The translations under genes and the position numbers were made by a program. A model generated the notes under the pieces. That model worked only from the letters and a program-made list of their open reading frames with translations, was not told the DNA's origin and searched no databases. From positions 124,001-188,000 of the forward strand of contig CAJNDS010002717.1 in assembly GCA_905221605.1 (NCBI GenBank): a stretch of DNA of 64,000 nt. The letters run 5' to 3'. The stretch comes from Symbiodinium natans. Lineage: Eukaryota; Sar; Dinophyceae; Suessiales; Symbiodiniaceae. Of this stretch, positions 33,800 through 46,000 are shown in pieces. Positions within the stretch are counted from its first letter, which is position 1. Each line of letters starts with the position of its first letter.

Positions 33800-35196
33800 G
33801 CCGTAACAACTCACGGTACTCGGAAAATCTTGTGCGTCACTTTGTTTCTGGCTTCGACTTGCTTGGCTTCATGTGCGGCTGTCAGCTCCTAGACTTGCAA
33901 AAGTGCTGGCTGCTGTTCAGCACTTTGGCGGAGTCGCCTTTTCCGTTGGCGTTGGCGAGAGAAGATGTCAATACTTTAGCTTGGTCAAAAGGGAATCCTT
34001 GATGCAAAGGATTTCCTGTACAGAGCGTGGTCTTAAGCACACCGTGTCCAACGGGTTGCTTCGTTGCTTAGTTTGCAGTTGTTTCGTCTTATCCGCTTCA
34101 AAATTATGCTTGCTGCACGTCACATATCCGCGCTGTTGCCGCAAGGAGTCCTTGTGCATGTTCAGCTGTTCATGGACGCCTCCCCCTTCCGAATTCCGCC
34201 AAAGCAGCAACACCTCCACCCCATAGCCCAAAGCATCCCAAGCCCACACCACTCCAAACCTCAATGCTCCAAACCCTTAAGCCCCAGATCCTTGAACCCA
34301 TCAAACCCGAGCCTTCGGCATGCCCAACGTCTGTTCGCTCTCCATCAGCCGCTCGTGCACGGGAAGATGGCCCAGGGTCCACTGATCCAGGCCACCCTGA
34401 GGGAAGAGCAAGAGTCTGATTCATTGGATCATTGGGTATCATGAGGGGGGCTTCTATGCGAGGCTGCTAGGCCGTGCTAGGCCGTGCTCAAAGGATTTGG
34501 GGCGCAGGGCTGAAAAACTCGAGATCTCGAAGGAAGAAGAGCACGGATGGCAATCTCCGCCTGTTCATCCGGCTGCGCGGAAGTGTCCGGCCTCGTGGTC
34601 TCGACAGTTTAGGGATGTTTAGGGTGAAGGCATCTTGGGGGCTTTAGCCATCAAGGATGCCCACATGCAGGAGGCGCTACGATGATGCAGACCATACCGG
34701 AAGCTGAGACAAGCGCATGTCCCAAAGCACGCCTTCTGCGTCGTCGTCCTGGAGATCAATCAGCCCGCAGGCTGCAGTCTGCATAGTCTGACAAGGGTCT
34801 TACTTAAAGAGCGCAACACCAGGCCTCCTCAGCTGGTGAGTCTTTCTTGTCCTTCCACCGACGTAGGATTTCGTGCGAGGCAAAACAACACGCAGCTTTC
34901 TTGGCTTTCCATGCGTCATGCCTTGTAGCCCTTCCTGCGGCTGCCAGCCTCATCCAGTGAAGCATCATGCAAGCTTGCTCGTATCAACGTGGCGGCACAG
35001 CCTTCTCCCACTGGCCGCCCCACCAGCCATCTTCCTGCGCAACTCCCACACGCGACTGACTTAGACGCACGTGGACTAGTGGACGAGAGACTCTTCCCCC
35101 AGTAGCTTGCGGCCTGCCCTTTCGAGTTGCTCCAGTCGTCTTCTCGCCAGGACTCCCACTCCCAGCTCTTGCTATTCTGCGCAGGGCCAGCAACTA
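33800..35196. other. No supported gene
   Basis: No exon with acceptor and phase support was found. A ladder of CCAAACC/CCCATA-like words at 34205-34320 resembles decayed CCCTAAA-type repeat. Simple frames on both strands are not credible. Confidence 0.4.
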
Positions 35197-35661
35197 TACA
35201 TATATACATATATACATATATACATATATACATATATACATATATACATATATACATATATACATATATACATATATACATATATACATATATGCATAGA
35301 AACATATATACATATATACATATATACATATATACATATATACATATATACATATATACATATATACATATATACATATATGCATATATACATATATACA
35401 TATATACATATATACATATATACATATATACATATATACATATATACATATATACATATATACATATATACATATATACATATATACATATATACATATA
35501 TACATATATACATATATATATACATATATACATATATACATATATACATATATACATATATACATATATACATATATACATATATACATATATACATATA
35601 TACATATATACATATATACATATATACATATATACATATATACATATATACATATATATAT
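35197..35661 (+). repeat. CATATATA octamer satellite
   Basis: About 57 tandem copies of the 8-base unit CATATATA, with rare changes (GCATAGAA near 35294, GCATATAT near 35380, and a slip to pure TA at 35512-35520). Because the unit length is not a multiple of three, all frames read His/Ile/Tyr/Thr or Tyr/Met/Cys/Val without stops, giving artefactual ORFs of up to 245 codons. Confidence 0.97.
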
Positions 35662-36898
35662 GCTACCCCCCGCATGTACCCGCGCTTTGTGCTTGAAATT
35701 CCGGAAAGATTCCGGAAACCGGGCAGGATTACTTTTAGGATTTAGGGGATCTCCTCTATAGGAATTGAGGAACCCCCCCCTTTAGGGATGAGGGAACACA
35801 ATTTGGGGACTGAAATTAAGGAAATAAGGTTTAGGGAGTCAGATTTGCGGATCCGGCTCTTCAGGATTTAGCACAGAGAACTTGGGGAAATATAAATGGG
35901 TTTGTAAAATGCAAGGGCTTTCCTCTTTTAGGATATGAGGATGCCCCTCCTTAGGGCGTAGGGAATAACATTAAGGGAATATATCTAGGAACAAGATGCC
36001 GTGACCCCGCTCTTTTAAATCCGAAAGCAAAAATGACTTTGATTGCCTCATTCTTTTCTCTAATTCTTAAAGAGCGGGACCCCTTAATCTTATTCCCTTA
36101 TACTTTCTTTCAACTCCTATTCCCGAACCTGAAGAGGGGTCCTTACATCTTAAAAACAGATCCTGTTCCCTCATTCCTTTCCGCTAAGCCCTAAAGGGTG
36201 GGATCCCGAAATCTTCTTCCCCACCTTACTCCATGAATATTGTTCCCTAAGTCCTTTCCCCTAAGCCCCAAAGAGGGGTCCGTAAATCTTGAAGAGGAGA
36301 GCCCCTGGGAGTGCCCAAATCCTAAAAATGCACGTCTGCAAGCCTAAACCCTAAACCGTTTGCCTAAACCCCTCTAAACCCTAAACTTCAGCCTAAATCC
36401 GAAAGCAAGAATGACTTTGATTGCCTCATTCTTTTCTCTAATTCTTAAAATGCGGGACCCCTTAATCTTGTTCCCGTACATTTTCTCTCAAATCCCCTAT
36501 TCCCCCCTAAAGAGGGGGCTCTTACATCTTAACGACATGTCCTATTGCCCAAGTCCTTTTCGCTAAGATTCAAAACAAGATGAAAAGCATTCAAATGCAT
36601 TCAAAAAGGGTTCAACTTGAATGGTGCCCGGGAGAACTTGCCCGGGCATCTTGAATCTTAAATCTTGAGTCCAAGAAGCGCATTCTAGTTGAATGCGCTT
36701 TGAATGCATTTGAATGCGTTTCACTTGTTTCATCTTGTTTCAGAGCGAAACTTACGTGCTTATGTATACTAAATAAAGTATATTTCGGGCTTGTCTGCTT
36801 GTATACGTATTACAGAGTTTGAGGCACTCACCCGATCCCAATAACCCACGCCTTTCTGCAGAAGCTGAGATTCTGGAAAAAGGCGTGGGTACAGGGGG
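35662..36898. mobile_element. TA-embedded element X1 with C/G-run terminal inverted repeats
   Basis: Left end, directly after a TA-rich satellite: GCTACCCCCCGCATGTACCC. Right end: GGCGTGGGTACAGGGGGGGTA, followed by TATATG. The ends are inverted copies of one motif (C-run, CATGTACCCACGCC). The interior holds blocks of decayed CCTAAA and AAATCCCTTATTCC words and a direct repeat of about 95 bases at 36021 and 36398. No coding capacity is visible, so it would be non-autonomous. The boundary choice is mine, from the repeated terminal motif and the TA flanks. Confidence 0.5.
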
Positions 36899-36904
36899 GG
36901 TATA

Positions 36905-38734
36905 TGACCCCCTTTCCATGTACCCACGCCCTTCTCCAGAATCTCAGCTTCCGCAGAAAGGCGTGGGTTGTCGGGATCGGAGATTCAAGATTCAAAATGC
37001 CCGGGCAAGTTTTCCTGGGCACCTTGAATCTTGAATTTTGAATCCAAAAGCGTATTCAAGTTGAATAGGTTTTGAATCGATTTGAATCGGTTTCATCTTT
37101 TCTTCCAAACCGTGCTTGTTCAACATTTCTTACGCATCAGGCCGCTGCATTACATTCAGGTTGAGTCGTTACATCTTGCTACGCTTGAGCGTCTAGCGAT
37201 TAAGGGAATACGTTAGGTAACCGGGTTCACATTTAAGGATTGGCTCTCCTCTTTAGGGACTAAGGACCACCCGCCGTATGGGTTCTACTTTTGCAAAAGG
37301 TTCGGGGGAAGAAGATTAAGGAAATAAGCTTTCGGGAACAGGATCCCACCCCAGCGCTTTTGGATTTGAAGGACATTCAGGCAAGAAGATTTTCAGGATC
37401 TAGCGGACTAGTCCCAACATGTAGGGTTTAGGGTTTAGGATTTAGGATTTAGGCTTAAGTTTAGGGTTTAGAGGGTTTAGGCTTGCAGACGTACATCTTT
37501 AGGATTTGGGGCTCTCCTCTTTAAGTTTTACGGACCTCTCTTTAGGCCTTAGGGAACAGGACTTAGGGAATAATATTCGGGGAATGAGATGGGGAAGAAG
37601 ATTTCGGGATCCCACCCGTTAGGACTTAGCGAAAAGGATTTAGGGAATGGGATCTGTTTTTTTAGATGTAAGGGCCCCCTCTTTTGGGTTGGGGAATAGG
37701 TTTTGAGAGTAAGTATAAGGGAATAAGATTAAGGGATCTCGCTTCAGGATTTAGAGACCAGAATTAGGCAACAGGGTTCGTTTTTGCTTTCAGATTGAGG
37801 GCTCTCCTAGGGGCTCTCCTCATGGTGATTTGAATGATATGAAGGCAAGAAGATGTAGGGAGTAAGATTTAGGGATCCCACTCTTTAGGGCTTTGCCAAA
37901 AGAGCTTGGGGAATAGCATTTGTTGAAAACGCTCCTCTTTAAGATTTGAGGACGCCCCTCTGTAGGGAATAGGACTAACCAAGCGAATCACATTAAGGGA
38001 ATAAGATTTGGGTCCCACCCTTTAGGGTTTCGCGAAAAGGATTTATGGAAAAGGATTTGAAACTAGGATTCCAGATTCCTGAGAACTTAACCATCCTATT
38101 ACCCAAATTCTCATCACTAAATCCTAAATAGCGGGATCCCTAGATCTTGCTCCCTAGAGCTTATTCCTTTAATGTTATTCCCTAAGCCCTAAGGAAGGGC
38201 ATCCTTAAATTCTCCCAAAAAGGAGAGCCCTTACATTTTACAAACCATCTTGTTCACCAAGTCCTTTGCGCGAAAACCTAAAGAGCCGGATCCCTTAATA
38301 ATATTCCCTAAACCGTATTTCCTTAATTTCATTCCCCAAATTGTATTCCCAAACCCCTGAAGTGGGGGGTTTCCTGTAATTAATTCCTATAGAGGAGGGC
38401 CCCAAAATCCTTAAAAACCATCCTATTCCCGCAGTCCTTTACGCCAAGCCCTAAAGACCCAGAATTTCCGGTAAAATTTCCGGCAGCTTTGGATTGAAGA
38501 TTTTCCCTGGCATCTTCAGTCTTCAATCTTCAATCCAAGGCCTTGATGTACGAAGATTTAAAAGTTTTGAAGACGGCGTATACTGTATATGTATGTATAC
38601 AACGCCAACCCCTTCCGAGTGTGAGGGTTTTTTAAGGGTTCTAAGGCACGATATGCGAGAAATCGCTGCCTAGACGTGGGTTCCTTAGAAAAAGGCGTGG
38701 GCACATGGGGGGGAGGGGGGGGGGGGGGGGCAGC
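36905..38734. mobile_element. TA-embedded element X2, inverted relative to X1
   Basis: Left end: ACCCCCTTTCCATGTACCCA. Right end: GGCGTGGGCACATGGGGGGG, a long G run and CAGC, then (TA)n from 38735. Its interior is largely the reverse complement of X1. For example, the block with TTTAGGGTTTAGAGGG at 37423-37503 matches the complement of 36320-36400, and 38101-38200 matches the complement of 35936-36030. The centre of symmetry is near 36900, between GGGGGGGTA and ACCCCC. No coding capacity. It could be a second copy inserted beside X1, or one long palindromic element. Confidence 0.5.
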
Positions 38735-39400
38735 ATATATATATATATATATATACATATATGTATATATCTATGTAAATGTACATGTCTACGTGTATAT
38801 ACATATATATATATGTATATAGATATGCATATACACACCTTATACATGATTACATATTTCTATCCATATATATTTTTGCGTGTAAGTCGCATACATCAAC
38901 AGCAAATGGCATTGCGCGACATGCCACACGAGGAGCAGAGAGCTTGGGCGCACCCACGACGTATTGCCGCCGCTCTCCCACCTGAACAATCCGGGTGTTG
39001 ACCCTGCGTTAATAGGAACAAGCTACGGTCCTCTGAGTCGCTCATGCATGCGCACATCGTAAGCATATATATATATATATATATATGTACGTATGCCACA
39101 TATGTATATATGCATGTACATATACATATACATATACTACACATACACATACATAAACATATCCGTATACATACACGTTTGTATAATTTGTTCATTGTGT
39201 CTTATTTTGCTATCTGCTTACTCTTGTGGCTATATTTTCTATACTTATACTTCTAATACTTATACTTATACTTATACTTATACTTATACTTATACTTATA
39301 CTTATACTTATACTTATACTTCTGTTTCTACTTATACATGTACTTATACTTATACTTATACCTAAACCTATATCCACACGTATACTTATATAGCTGTACT
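38735..39400 (+). repeat. TA and TATACT microsatellites
   Basis: (TA)n at 38735-38757 and 39064-39088, TACATA-rich sequence between and after, and (TATACT)n with variants at 39241-39395. A spacer at 38880-39000 has an open frame on plus, but no exon support. Confidence 0.85.
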
Positions 39401-40135
39401 TATACTAAAAATTCTTCTTTTACAAATATTTGTGGTTACTTTGTCTACACGCATGTTATACATACGCATGGTATATGAGGTGCGCATACCGAAGACGTAA
39501 GACAGCTGAGGCAAGCCACCATTGTCCTCCGCCGCCTCCGCCCTTCCAATGCTCCTGATCCTCGCTGCTCTGCCTTCCACGACGGGCGTTACAAGACCGT
39601 TTAATTCGAATGTGGCTTTGGGAGTATAATTATCAAGGGACCATGAGGGAGCTTATTAGAAGCTGTCTCGCCCAGGAAAGGGCTGCATATTCGAAGGTTC
39701 TCATTGTCGACAATGATCTTACATAACCCCTACTCTCAAGCACGTGAATGCTGACTGGCAGGCTAAGAATCCTCAGAATCCTCACAAACGGCCATGCTGC
39801 CTATGCCCAGTTTTCCGCTTGGCTCAGGCGCAGACTTCGTCCCAGCGAAAAGGATAGCCGGATCGGGCGGCAGGGAAGCTGGCGCAGGCTTTAGTGCCAA
39901 ACACTTGTGGCAAGTTCATTCTGTCAAAATGCGACTCGGCGGCTGCTGAGACTTGCGATGACATCAGCCAGGCCTGGTGGCATTTCGGCTTCGGCACCAT
40001 TTTTGCCGCCACCTTTGCCTGAATGCTCGAATGTGTAGAGAACTTAGGTCAAAGTCTTGCAACGACAGCCGAGTGCACCGCCACGCTTGGCACCTCGAGT
40101 ATTATGTGAGGCTGTTCGGGCCAGATTGGTATCAA
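39401..40135. other. No supported gene
   Basis: Ordinary-composition sequence just downstream of gene A. The last exons and the stop codon of gene A are expected here, but I could not place them. No repeats of note. Confidence 0.35.
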
Positions 40136-40139
40136 CATG

Positions 40140-41708
40140 GTTCTGGGACAGGAACGCTCCGCTTCTCGAGCTTCTTTGGCTGCCTTCCTGTCGAAAGCAC
40201 GGAGGAGTTGCTCACAAGCAATATTGCTCCGATGTTTTCCGGCTTCGTTTGAGCCCCCCTCACCCCCTCCCCCCTCCCCCGTTTTGGCCCTATTTTTGGG
40301 CTGCAGCGGCCTCTCAGCTTCGCGGCGCTGCTTCTCCTGCTCTTTCTCGAGGCGCTCCTCGCACAGGTGGCTTCAAGAACAGTCCTGTCACATGCTCACT
40401 TTGCACACATTGTTTTGCGGTCTCCTGCTCTTTCTTCTCCTCTTCTTCCTTGAGCTTTCGCTCTTCCTTGACTCCAAGGGGCTGTCTGCAAAACAATCAC
40501 CGACGCTGCAGGTGCAATCCGTGCCTTCGCTTGCTTCTTATTTTTCACTGTCCCCCACTCTTCTTGCTCGTGATTTGCACGATCCTGCATGACCAGCATC
40601 CGATAACGCTGGCTCCCAGGTTGCAGATTCAATCGACGGCCAAGGACAAGGACGACAGACCAAAGCTGCCTATATCGCTCCACACAGTTCTACACAGCCG
40701 GCTTAACGACCACGCCTAAATGGAGCTGCCAGTCTATTCATGGCCGGTGTACGGTATACTGCTAGGCGATCCCAAAGCACGAGGAGCTGTTCTCTTCCAT
40801 GTCTACACAAAGCTTGTCGGTAGCACCTCAACGATGTTGGCCACTGCCATCTGAATTTGATTCCTTAGCGCTTGCTTTTGGAAGAACACTCAAACTTAGC
40901 TTGGGTGCAGAGTCTGGCACGCCATTTGCAGCTTGCCTAAGGCAAACACTCGTCGAAATGACACCGCCGAACCAAAGCAGCAATGTCGCTTCGAGAGTAC
41001 TCGAAAAAGTCGAGCACATCTGTCCTGAGCCCAGGCAGCAAAGCCCTCAGCCAGAGCACTAAAGGGATCGTATGTCAAGATCGAGAAGAAGAGAACCACT
41101 ACGCCACTATGACAATGACAAATGCACAAATGCAGCACCAGCACTATGGGGGAGTGCAGGCTCATGGACTCCCTTGAGTACGTGGCAGCTGCTGGATATA
41201 CCTCTCCGTGCGAGGCGAGTACCTAGGACGTAGTGCGCTTCGACATTGCTCGCATGTTCCACAGCCAAAAAGCTGGCACCAACAAAGGCAACTAGGGTGG
41301 CAGCGTCTTCTCATCGGCGTCACCCTTTGCAGCGACCTAACTCGATGCCCATTTCGAACATCGCTTCAAGTCACGTCTGAGCCCAACACGGTTTCGAGGA
41401 CTCGCAGCTGCTGCGCGACACGGACATCGCTGCTTGCAGGCGCCTTGTAACAAAACATACCGCTTAGTAGGGCTGCAACTGCGAGGCTCAAACAGATATG
41501 ATTGCAAGGTGTGGCCCATCAGATCATCACTAGTACAAGCACGGCCCCGACGGCGGGAGGTGCCCCATTTTCTGCTGGCGGCATCGCCTGAGAGTCACCC
41601 GATGTGACACAGCACACCAATGCCAGCAACTGCCCCATCCTACAATCTGGCTGTCAATCTCTTGTAATGGGTACGGGCCTTCTTTTTGGTCACGACCTTT
41701 TTAGACAT
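40140..41708 (-). CDS. Paralogue A: charged coiled-coil protein starting MSKKVVTKKK
   Basis: Exons: 41708-41679 (MSKKVVTKKK, GC donor), from 41443 (APASSDVRVAQQL), 41222-41181 (YSPRTERYIQQLP), 41024-40950 (VLDFFEYSRSDIAALVRRC then HFDE, GT donor), 40863-40827 (NQIQMAVANIVE, GT donor), 40584-40525 (DRANHEQEEWGTVKNKKQAK, GC donor), 40466-40425 (EERKLKEEEEKKEQ, GA donor), 40357-40311 (ERLEKEQEKQRREAER, GC donor), from 40187 (KAAKEAREAERS). Phases agree from 41024 to 40187. Exon lengths 30, 75, 37, 60 and 47 equal those of paralogue B. The start is chosen because both copies begin the conserved block with ATG. The protein is Lys/Glu-rich and helical in its C-terminal half; the recurring EW-x-TVKNKKQ block is basic. 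Family not recognised. The end of the gene is not seen. Confidence 0.65.
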
Positions 41709-42404
41709 GGCCAGACCTGCGGGTATCATGACAGCTCGGAAGCATTGCAAGCATTGCAAGCTTATCCACATACAGGCGGTGCCTGGGGACAAAGCGCCCC
41801 AGGCTTGTGCCCTAGGGGCAAGCCCAAACCTACCAGTTGGGCAACCTTCGAGCCAACTCTTTCGGGTCTTCAAGTTCCCCGGTGCTCCGGTGCTCTCAGT
41901 GTGATTCCGGAATGGGAAGCGGGGGAGGGGGGGGAATGAAGGGTACGGACACAGGGACGCAGGGCGCTCTGTTTTGAGGGCGCTGATTCGCTCAGTCGTG
42001 CGCTAACGGTTCCTGGACAAGCCTCCAGCCTTTCAAGCTCTATCTGTGAAGGCATCCATTGCGATCGCAGCTATTACAGCTCTCGCGGGGGAGGTGTGGT
42101 GCTGCAAGCACCAGTCATTTCTCAGACTTTTCGGCCTGATCAGATTTATCAGACCTTTCTGTCGTCTCGGCTCTGTCGCTTCTTGCACCTGCTCGGCTGC
42201 ACAGCGCAACCACAACGAGCAACAGCGACACTCGGCGACACTCGTGCCTTGGGCATTTTTTCTTTGCCAACCTGCAGGGCGCCATTGCATCTCACACCGC
42301 ACTGCTGTACGACGAGATCTCATGCACACCTCGAGTGTCATCCTTGTCCTTCCGTTGCCAGGACCAACCTTTTCACACTGTTAAACAGACTTTTGCAAAC
42401 ATTC

Positions 42405-42700
42405 ATTGACGATCATTCACTGGACACTTGTCCGGTCTGAGTGCAGCGGCTTCGTCCCCGTTTCCAATCATTCCCCCACCAGCCATCACGGCCGCCATCA
42501 CGGCCGCCGCCATCACCATCGGCCTGCAAGGGGAAGAAAGGGAAGAAAGGGAAGAAAGGGAAGAAAGGGAAGAAAGGGAAGAAAGGGAAGAAAGGGAAGA
42601 AAGGGAAGAAAGGGAAGAAAGGGAAGAAAGGGAAGAAAGGGAAGAAAGGGAAGAAAGGTGCCGAGTGCTCTGAGTGCTCTGAGTGCTCTGGTGCAAAGTT
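42405..42700 (+). repeat. GGGAAGAAA nonamer array
   Basis: Pure tandem GGGAAGAAA units from about 42530 to 42656 (14 copies), followed by three copies of GAGTGCTCT. The array sits between paralogues A and B. Being nine bases long it keeps all six frames open (Lys-Gly-Lys, Glu-Arg-Glu, Phe-Leu-Pro and so on), so the ORFs here are artefacts. Confidence 0.95.
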
Positions 42701-43089
42701 GAGATGATACTTGGCCTGGGATTTGTCCCAGTCGCTCCACTTCTTGTTCCAGTCCCAGCGGCCGTTCTGACGGCAGCAGTGGGCTATGCTTACTCTGTTT
42801 CAACTGCAGAAGTCAAGACATCAATTGGGAAGCTGGAGATCCTTGCCTGCGGTTTGGCTCCATCATCGCGCCAGGACTGCCAGTCCCAGTTCTTCTGCAA
42901 CACGGTTGGCATGTGCAGTCTGTGTAGTGCACAGGCATATGAGGAGTAACATGAACTCAGAGAAGTGTATCCAAGGGCGCACCCATCTCTCGCCGGAGCC
43001 TTCCCACCTCAGTCACATGCTGCGTTGCACAGAGGAAAACTCGAGACCCCTGCTGCGTTCTTGGAACCGAACCACTGGCCACCTTGCCA

Positions 43090-46000
43090 GGGCTCTTTTT
43101 CCGTCTCTTTCTCCTCTACCTTCTCCGGCTCCGTTTCTTTCTCTTGCTCCTTTTCCGAATCCTTCTCCTTGTCCTTGTCCTTCTCCTGCTCCTTTTCCGG
43201 CTCCTTCTCCTTTGGCTTCTCCTCCGTCTTCTCCACCTCCTTCTCCTTGGGCTTTCCCTCCTCCTTGTGGTCACCGTTTTGCCTCGGCCGCAGTGAAACT
43301 TGAGTTGCTGGCACAGCCTAGACCTTTTCAGACACTCCAAACGGGTTCAGCTCCACACTCCTCCGGCTTGGCACCCGCAAAGAGGATGGCAGGGTCCGGC
43401 GGGAGGGCCGAAGCTGACAAGGACACAGAGGCGAGTGTCTGAGGATCTTCGGGGTGAACATGTGCGAACTGGGCAGACAGGTGCGAGAAGGGCATGAGTA
43501 GGAGAAGTCACATTGCTCAAGTAAAGTCCCTGCATCAGCGAAGTCTGCTATACATGCTTTATGCCAACTTGTGGACTCTTGGGCGTGTGCGCGCAGGGAG
43601 ACAGAACACTCCCCCAGCCTGAAGAGGTATCGTGATGGAAGCCATTCTTGCCAGCCTTGCCTCCTGAGGCAACACTTTCGCTTCGGCAAAATGCTGAACA
43701 ATCTGAACAGCAGCCTGTCGTTAAGTAGTGCAGCGTGCCTTTACCTCCTGCCTTTGGAGGCGGCTTTGGGGCGGCGGCCGCATTTGCAGCTTCTCGAGCT
43801 TTTGCAAGCTCCGCTTCGCGAGCATCAGCAGCAGCTTTCCTGCTTCGTCATTCTTGGACAGCAGCTGCTCAGCTAAACAGCTCGGTAACAGCTCTAATCG
43901 GCTAACTGGGATTCTTGATTGGACCTCTCGGCTTCTCGGCGTTTGTTCTCCTCCTCCTTCTGCAGACGCTCCTTGGCATGCCGCGGCTACTACTGCTTTG
44001 ACCGTCAGCTATGTAAACCGGACATTTGCAAAGAAGACAACAAAGCAGTCCTGCTCTTTCTTCTCCTGCTCTTTCTTCTCCTGCTCTTTTTTCTCCTGCT
44101 CCTTTTTCTCTTCCTCCTCCTTGATCTTCCGCTGCTCCTGTGACTCCGCAATGCCTATGACTCCAACTCCCCGCAACATGCCTAGACCTAAACCCTAGCG
44201 GCGTAAACCCTTTAGAAAGAGAAGCGGAAAAACGACAGCGTCACAACCGTAAATCCGAAAGAATTCAGGGTCCTGCCCTTCAGGCCCAAAACAAAGTACC
44301 AATTATGTCAAAGGTAACTCAGGTACTTACTGGTGCATTTTCTATGAGGGTACCCCCGCAGCCGACCGCCATCGACAACGAGTGCTGACCCAAACTCCAC
44401 AAGGCTGGGTCTGAGAAATTCCCTTAGACAACCCGGAATAAAGGCCATATCATCGCCGACACCCGACCACTTCAGCCCCCGGATCGAGCGAAACTTTGGG
44501 GGCACCAGGCGTGCTCAGGGGCTTTGGTGGCCGAACAGCGTTTTGGGGCCTCTTGGAGGGTTTTGGAAGCAGGGGCCGCGAACCCCCTGGCCCACAAGAT
44601 AGCTGCAACAAGAAGGATAATTATCTGTGACTCCCCCCCCCCCATACCTCCTTATCAGTCTTCAGGCAGAACAATTTCTGGGTGTTGACATGAACGGGCG
44701 AGGCTTTGTGACTTGCAACACACTGATCGCACGATGGGTTTCTTAACGGATTCACATGGCTTTCATGTGGAGCGAAAAAGGCCAAGGCCCTCAAGCTACT
44801 GACTGCGATCATTGCTTCCTGAAGCAAGCGAGCACGGCATCGAAAGGATTCACATAGGCTTGTCAGGGGTTTTAGATTGGTGGCATAAGCTGAAGCGTGG
44901 CCGAAAGCGGGCAAAACAAGCAGCGCGATGTTCTTGGCAAGCATCAGTATGCCCTGCTCAATGGAAGCACAAAGTGCAAAAGCAAGAAACCCACGACAGA
45001 AAAGCAGAAGCAAAAAAGCAAAGTACAAACTGGCAGTGGCAAGCAAAAAGCAGAGAGCAACAAAGAATTCACCAGAAAAGGGGAAAGCAACGCTCGTAAA
45101 GCAGCAGTCTTCAGAAGGCAAAGCAAAAAGAAGGAGAAAACGCAAAGAAAAAAACAACACACAAGCAGCCATAGCCCAAAAAAGCAGAACGTAGAGGCCT
45201 TCACTTGCTTCTTGTTCTTCACGGTGGACCACTCGTCAGGTTCGAGAGGTGCTCGGTCCTCAGACATACGGCCCTGCAACACGAAGACTTGCCGGCGCAT
45301 GCAACTTATGACGTTTATCTCGTCCTTGGTCAGGGAGATGAACTGCTCTCTCTTCTCATGCTCCTTCTTCTCCTCCTCCTCCTTGAGTTTTCTCTCCTCC
45401 TGCGGACACGACACTCACCCGATTACCGGTCCCTGTTGCTGAGACGCATCACTCTTGTCCCTCACTCACATAGCACAAAACCAAAAACATAACACCGGGG
45501 AACAAAGTTAGCAAAGGTCTAGGCTGAGCTGTCGTCCGGCAGGCTATTGCACAGTCTGTTGCCACGTCGCAGCCCACTCTTTAAGTGCAAGTCGGGTTGC
45601 CGCGCTTCTGAAGGCTGTGGCATGCTGTGTAGCAACTCTATATCTTGGTATGTGTACAAGTTTGTGCATCTCCAAAATATCTGGCGTGGCCCAGATTGCG
45701 AAAGCGCATCATCGCACTATCTGTTTTTTTTAGGAAACCCGGTCATGGAACTCTCATGTGAAGAACCCTGTCAGCAAGCAACAAGCAGCAAGAAGAGGCT
45801 CGAGCTCACACGGCATTCATTCCAGACCACAATTCGTCCAGCTGATGGAAAGGCAGCACGCATGGAAAGCCTCAAAGACACCTCAATCAATGACTCGATC
45901 AGTTACGAAAAAGATCTTGCATGCCTTTACAAGCAGATGACTACAGCACACTTCAGCACATGTGGATAATTGTTACTATCTTGTAAACGGAAAGGTTTCG

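Noticed and set aside
34916-35745. Long ORFs of 147-245 codons on both strands
   Set aside because: They are translations of the CATATATA satellite (Tyr-Met-Cys-Ile or His-Ile-Tyr-Thr repeats) with no other content.
42403-42803. Six-frame open ORFs (KGKKGKK, EEREERE, FLPFLP)
   Set aside because: Direct translation of the 9-base GGGAAGAAA array. All frames are open only because the unit is a multiple of three without stops.
43016-43340. Plus-strand Phe/Ser/Leu-rich frames
   Set aside because: They are antisense to the Lys/Glu-rich (KEKE) stretch that continues gene B on the minus strand.
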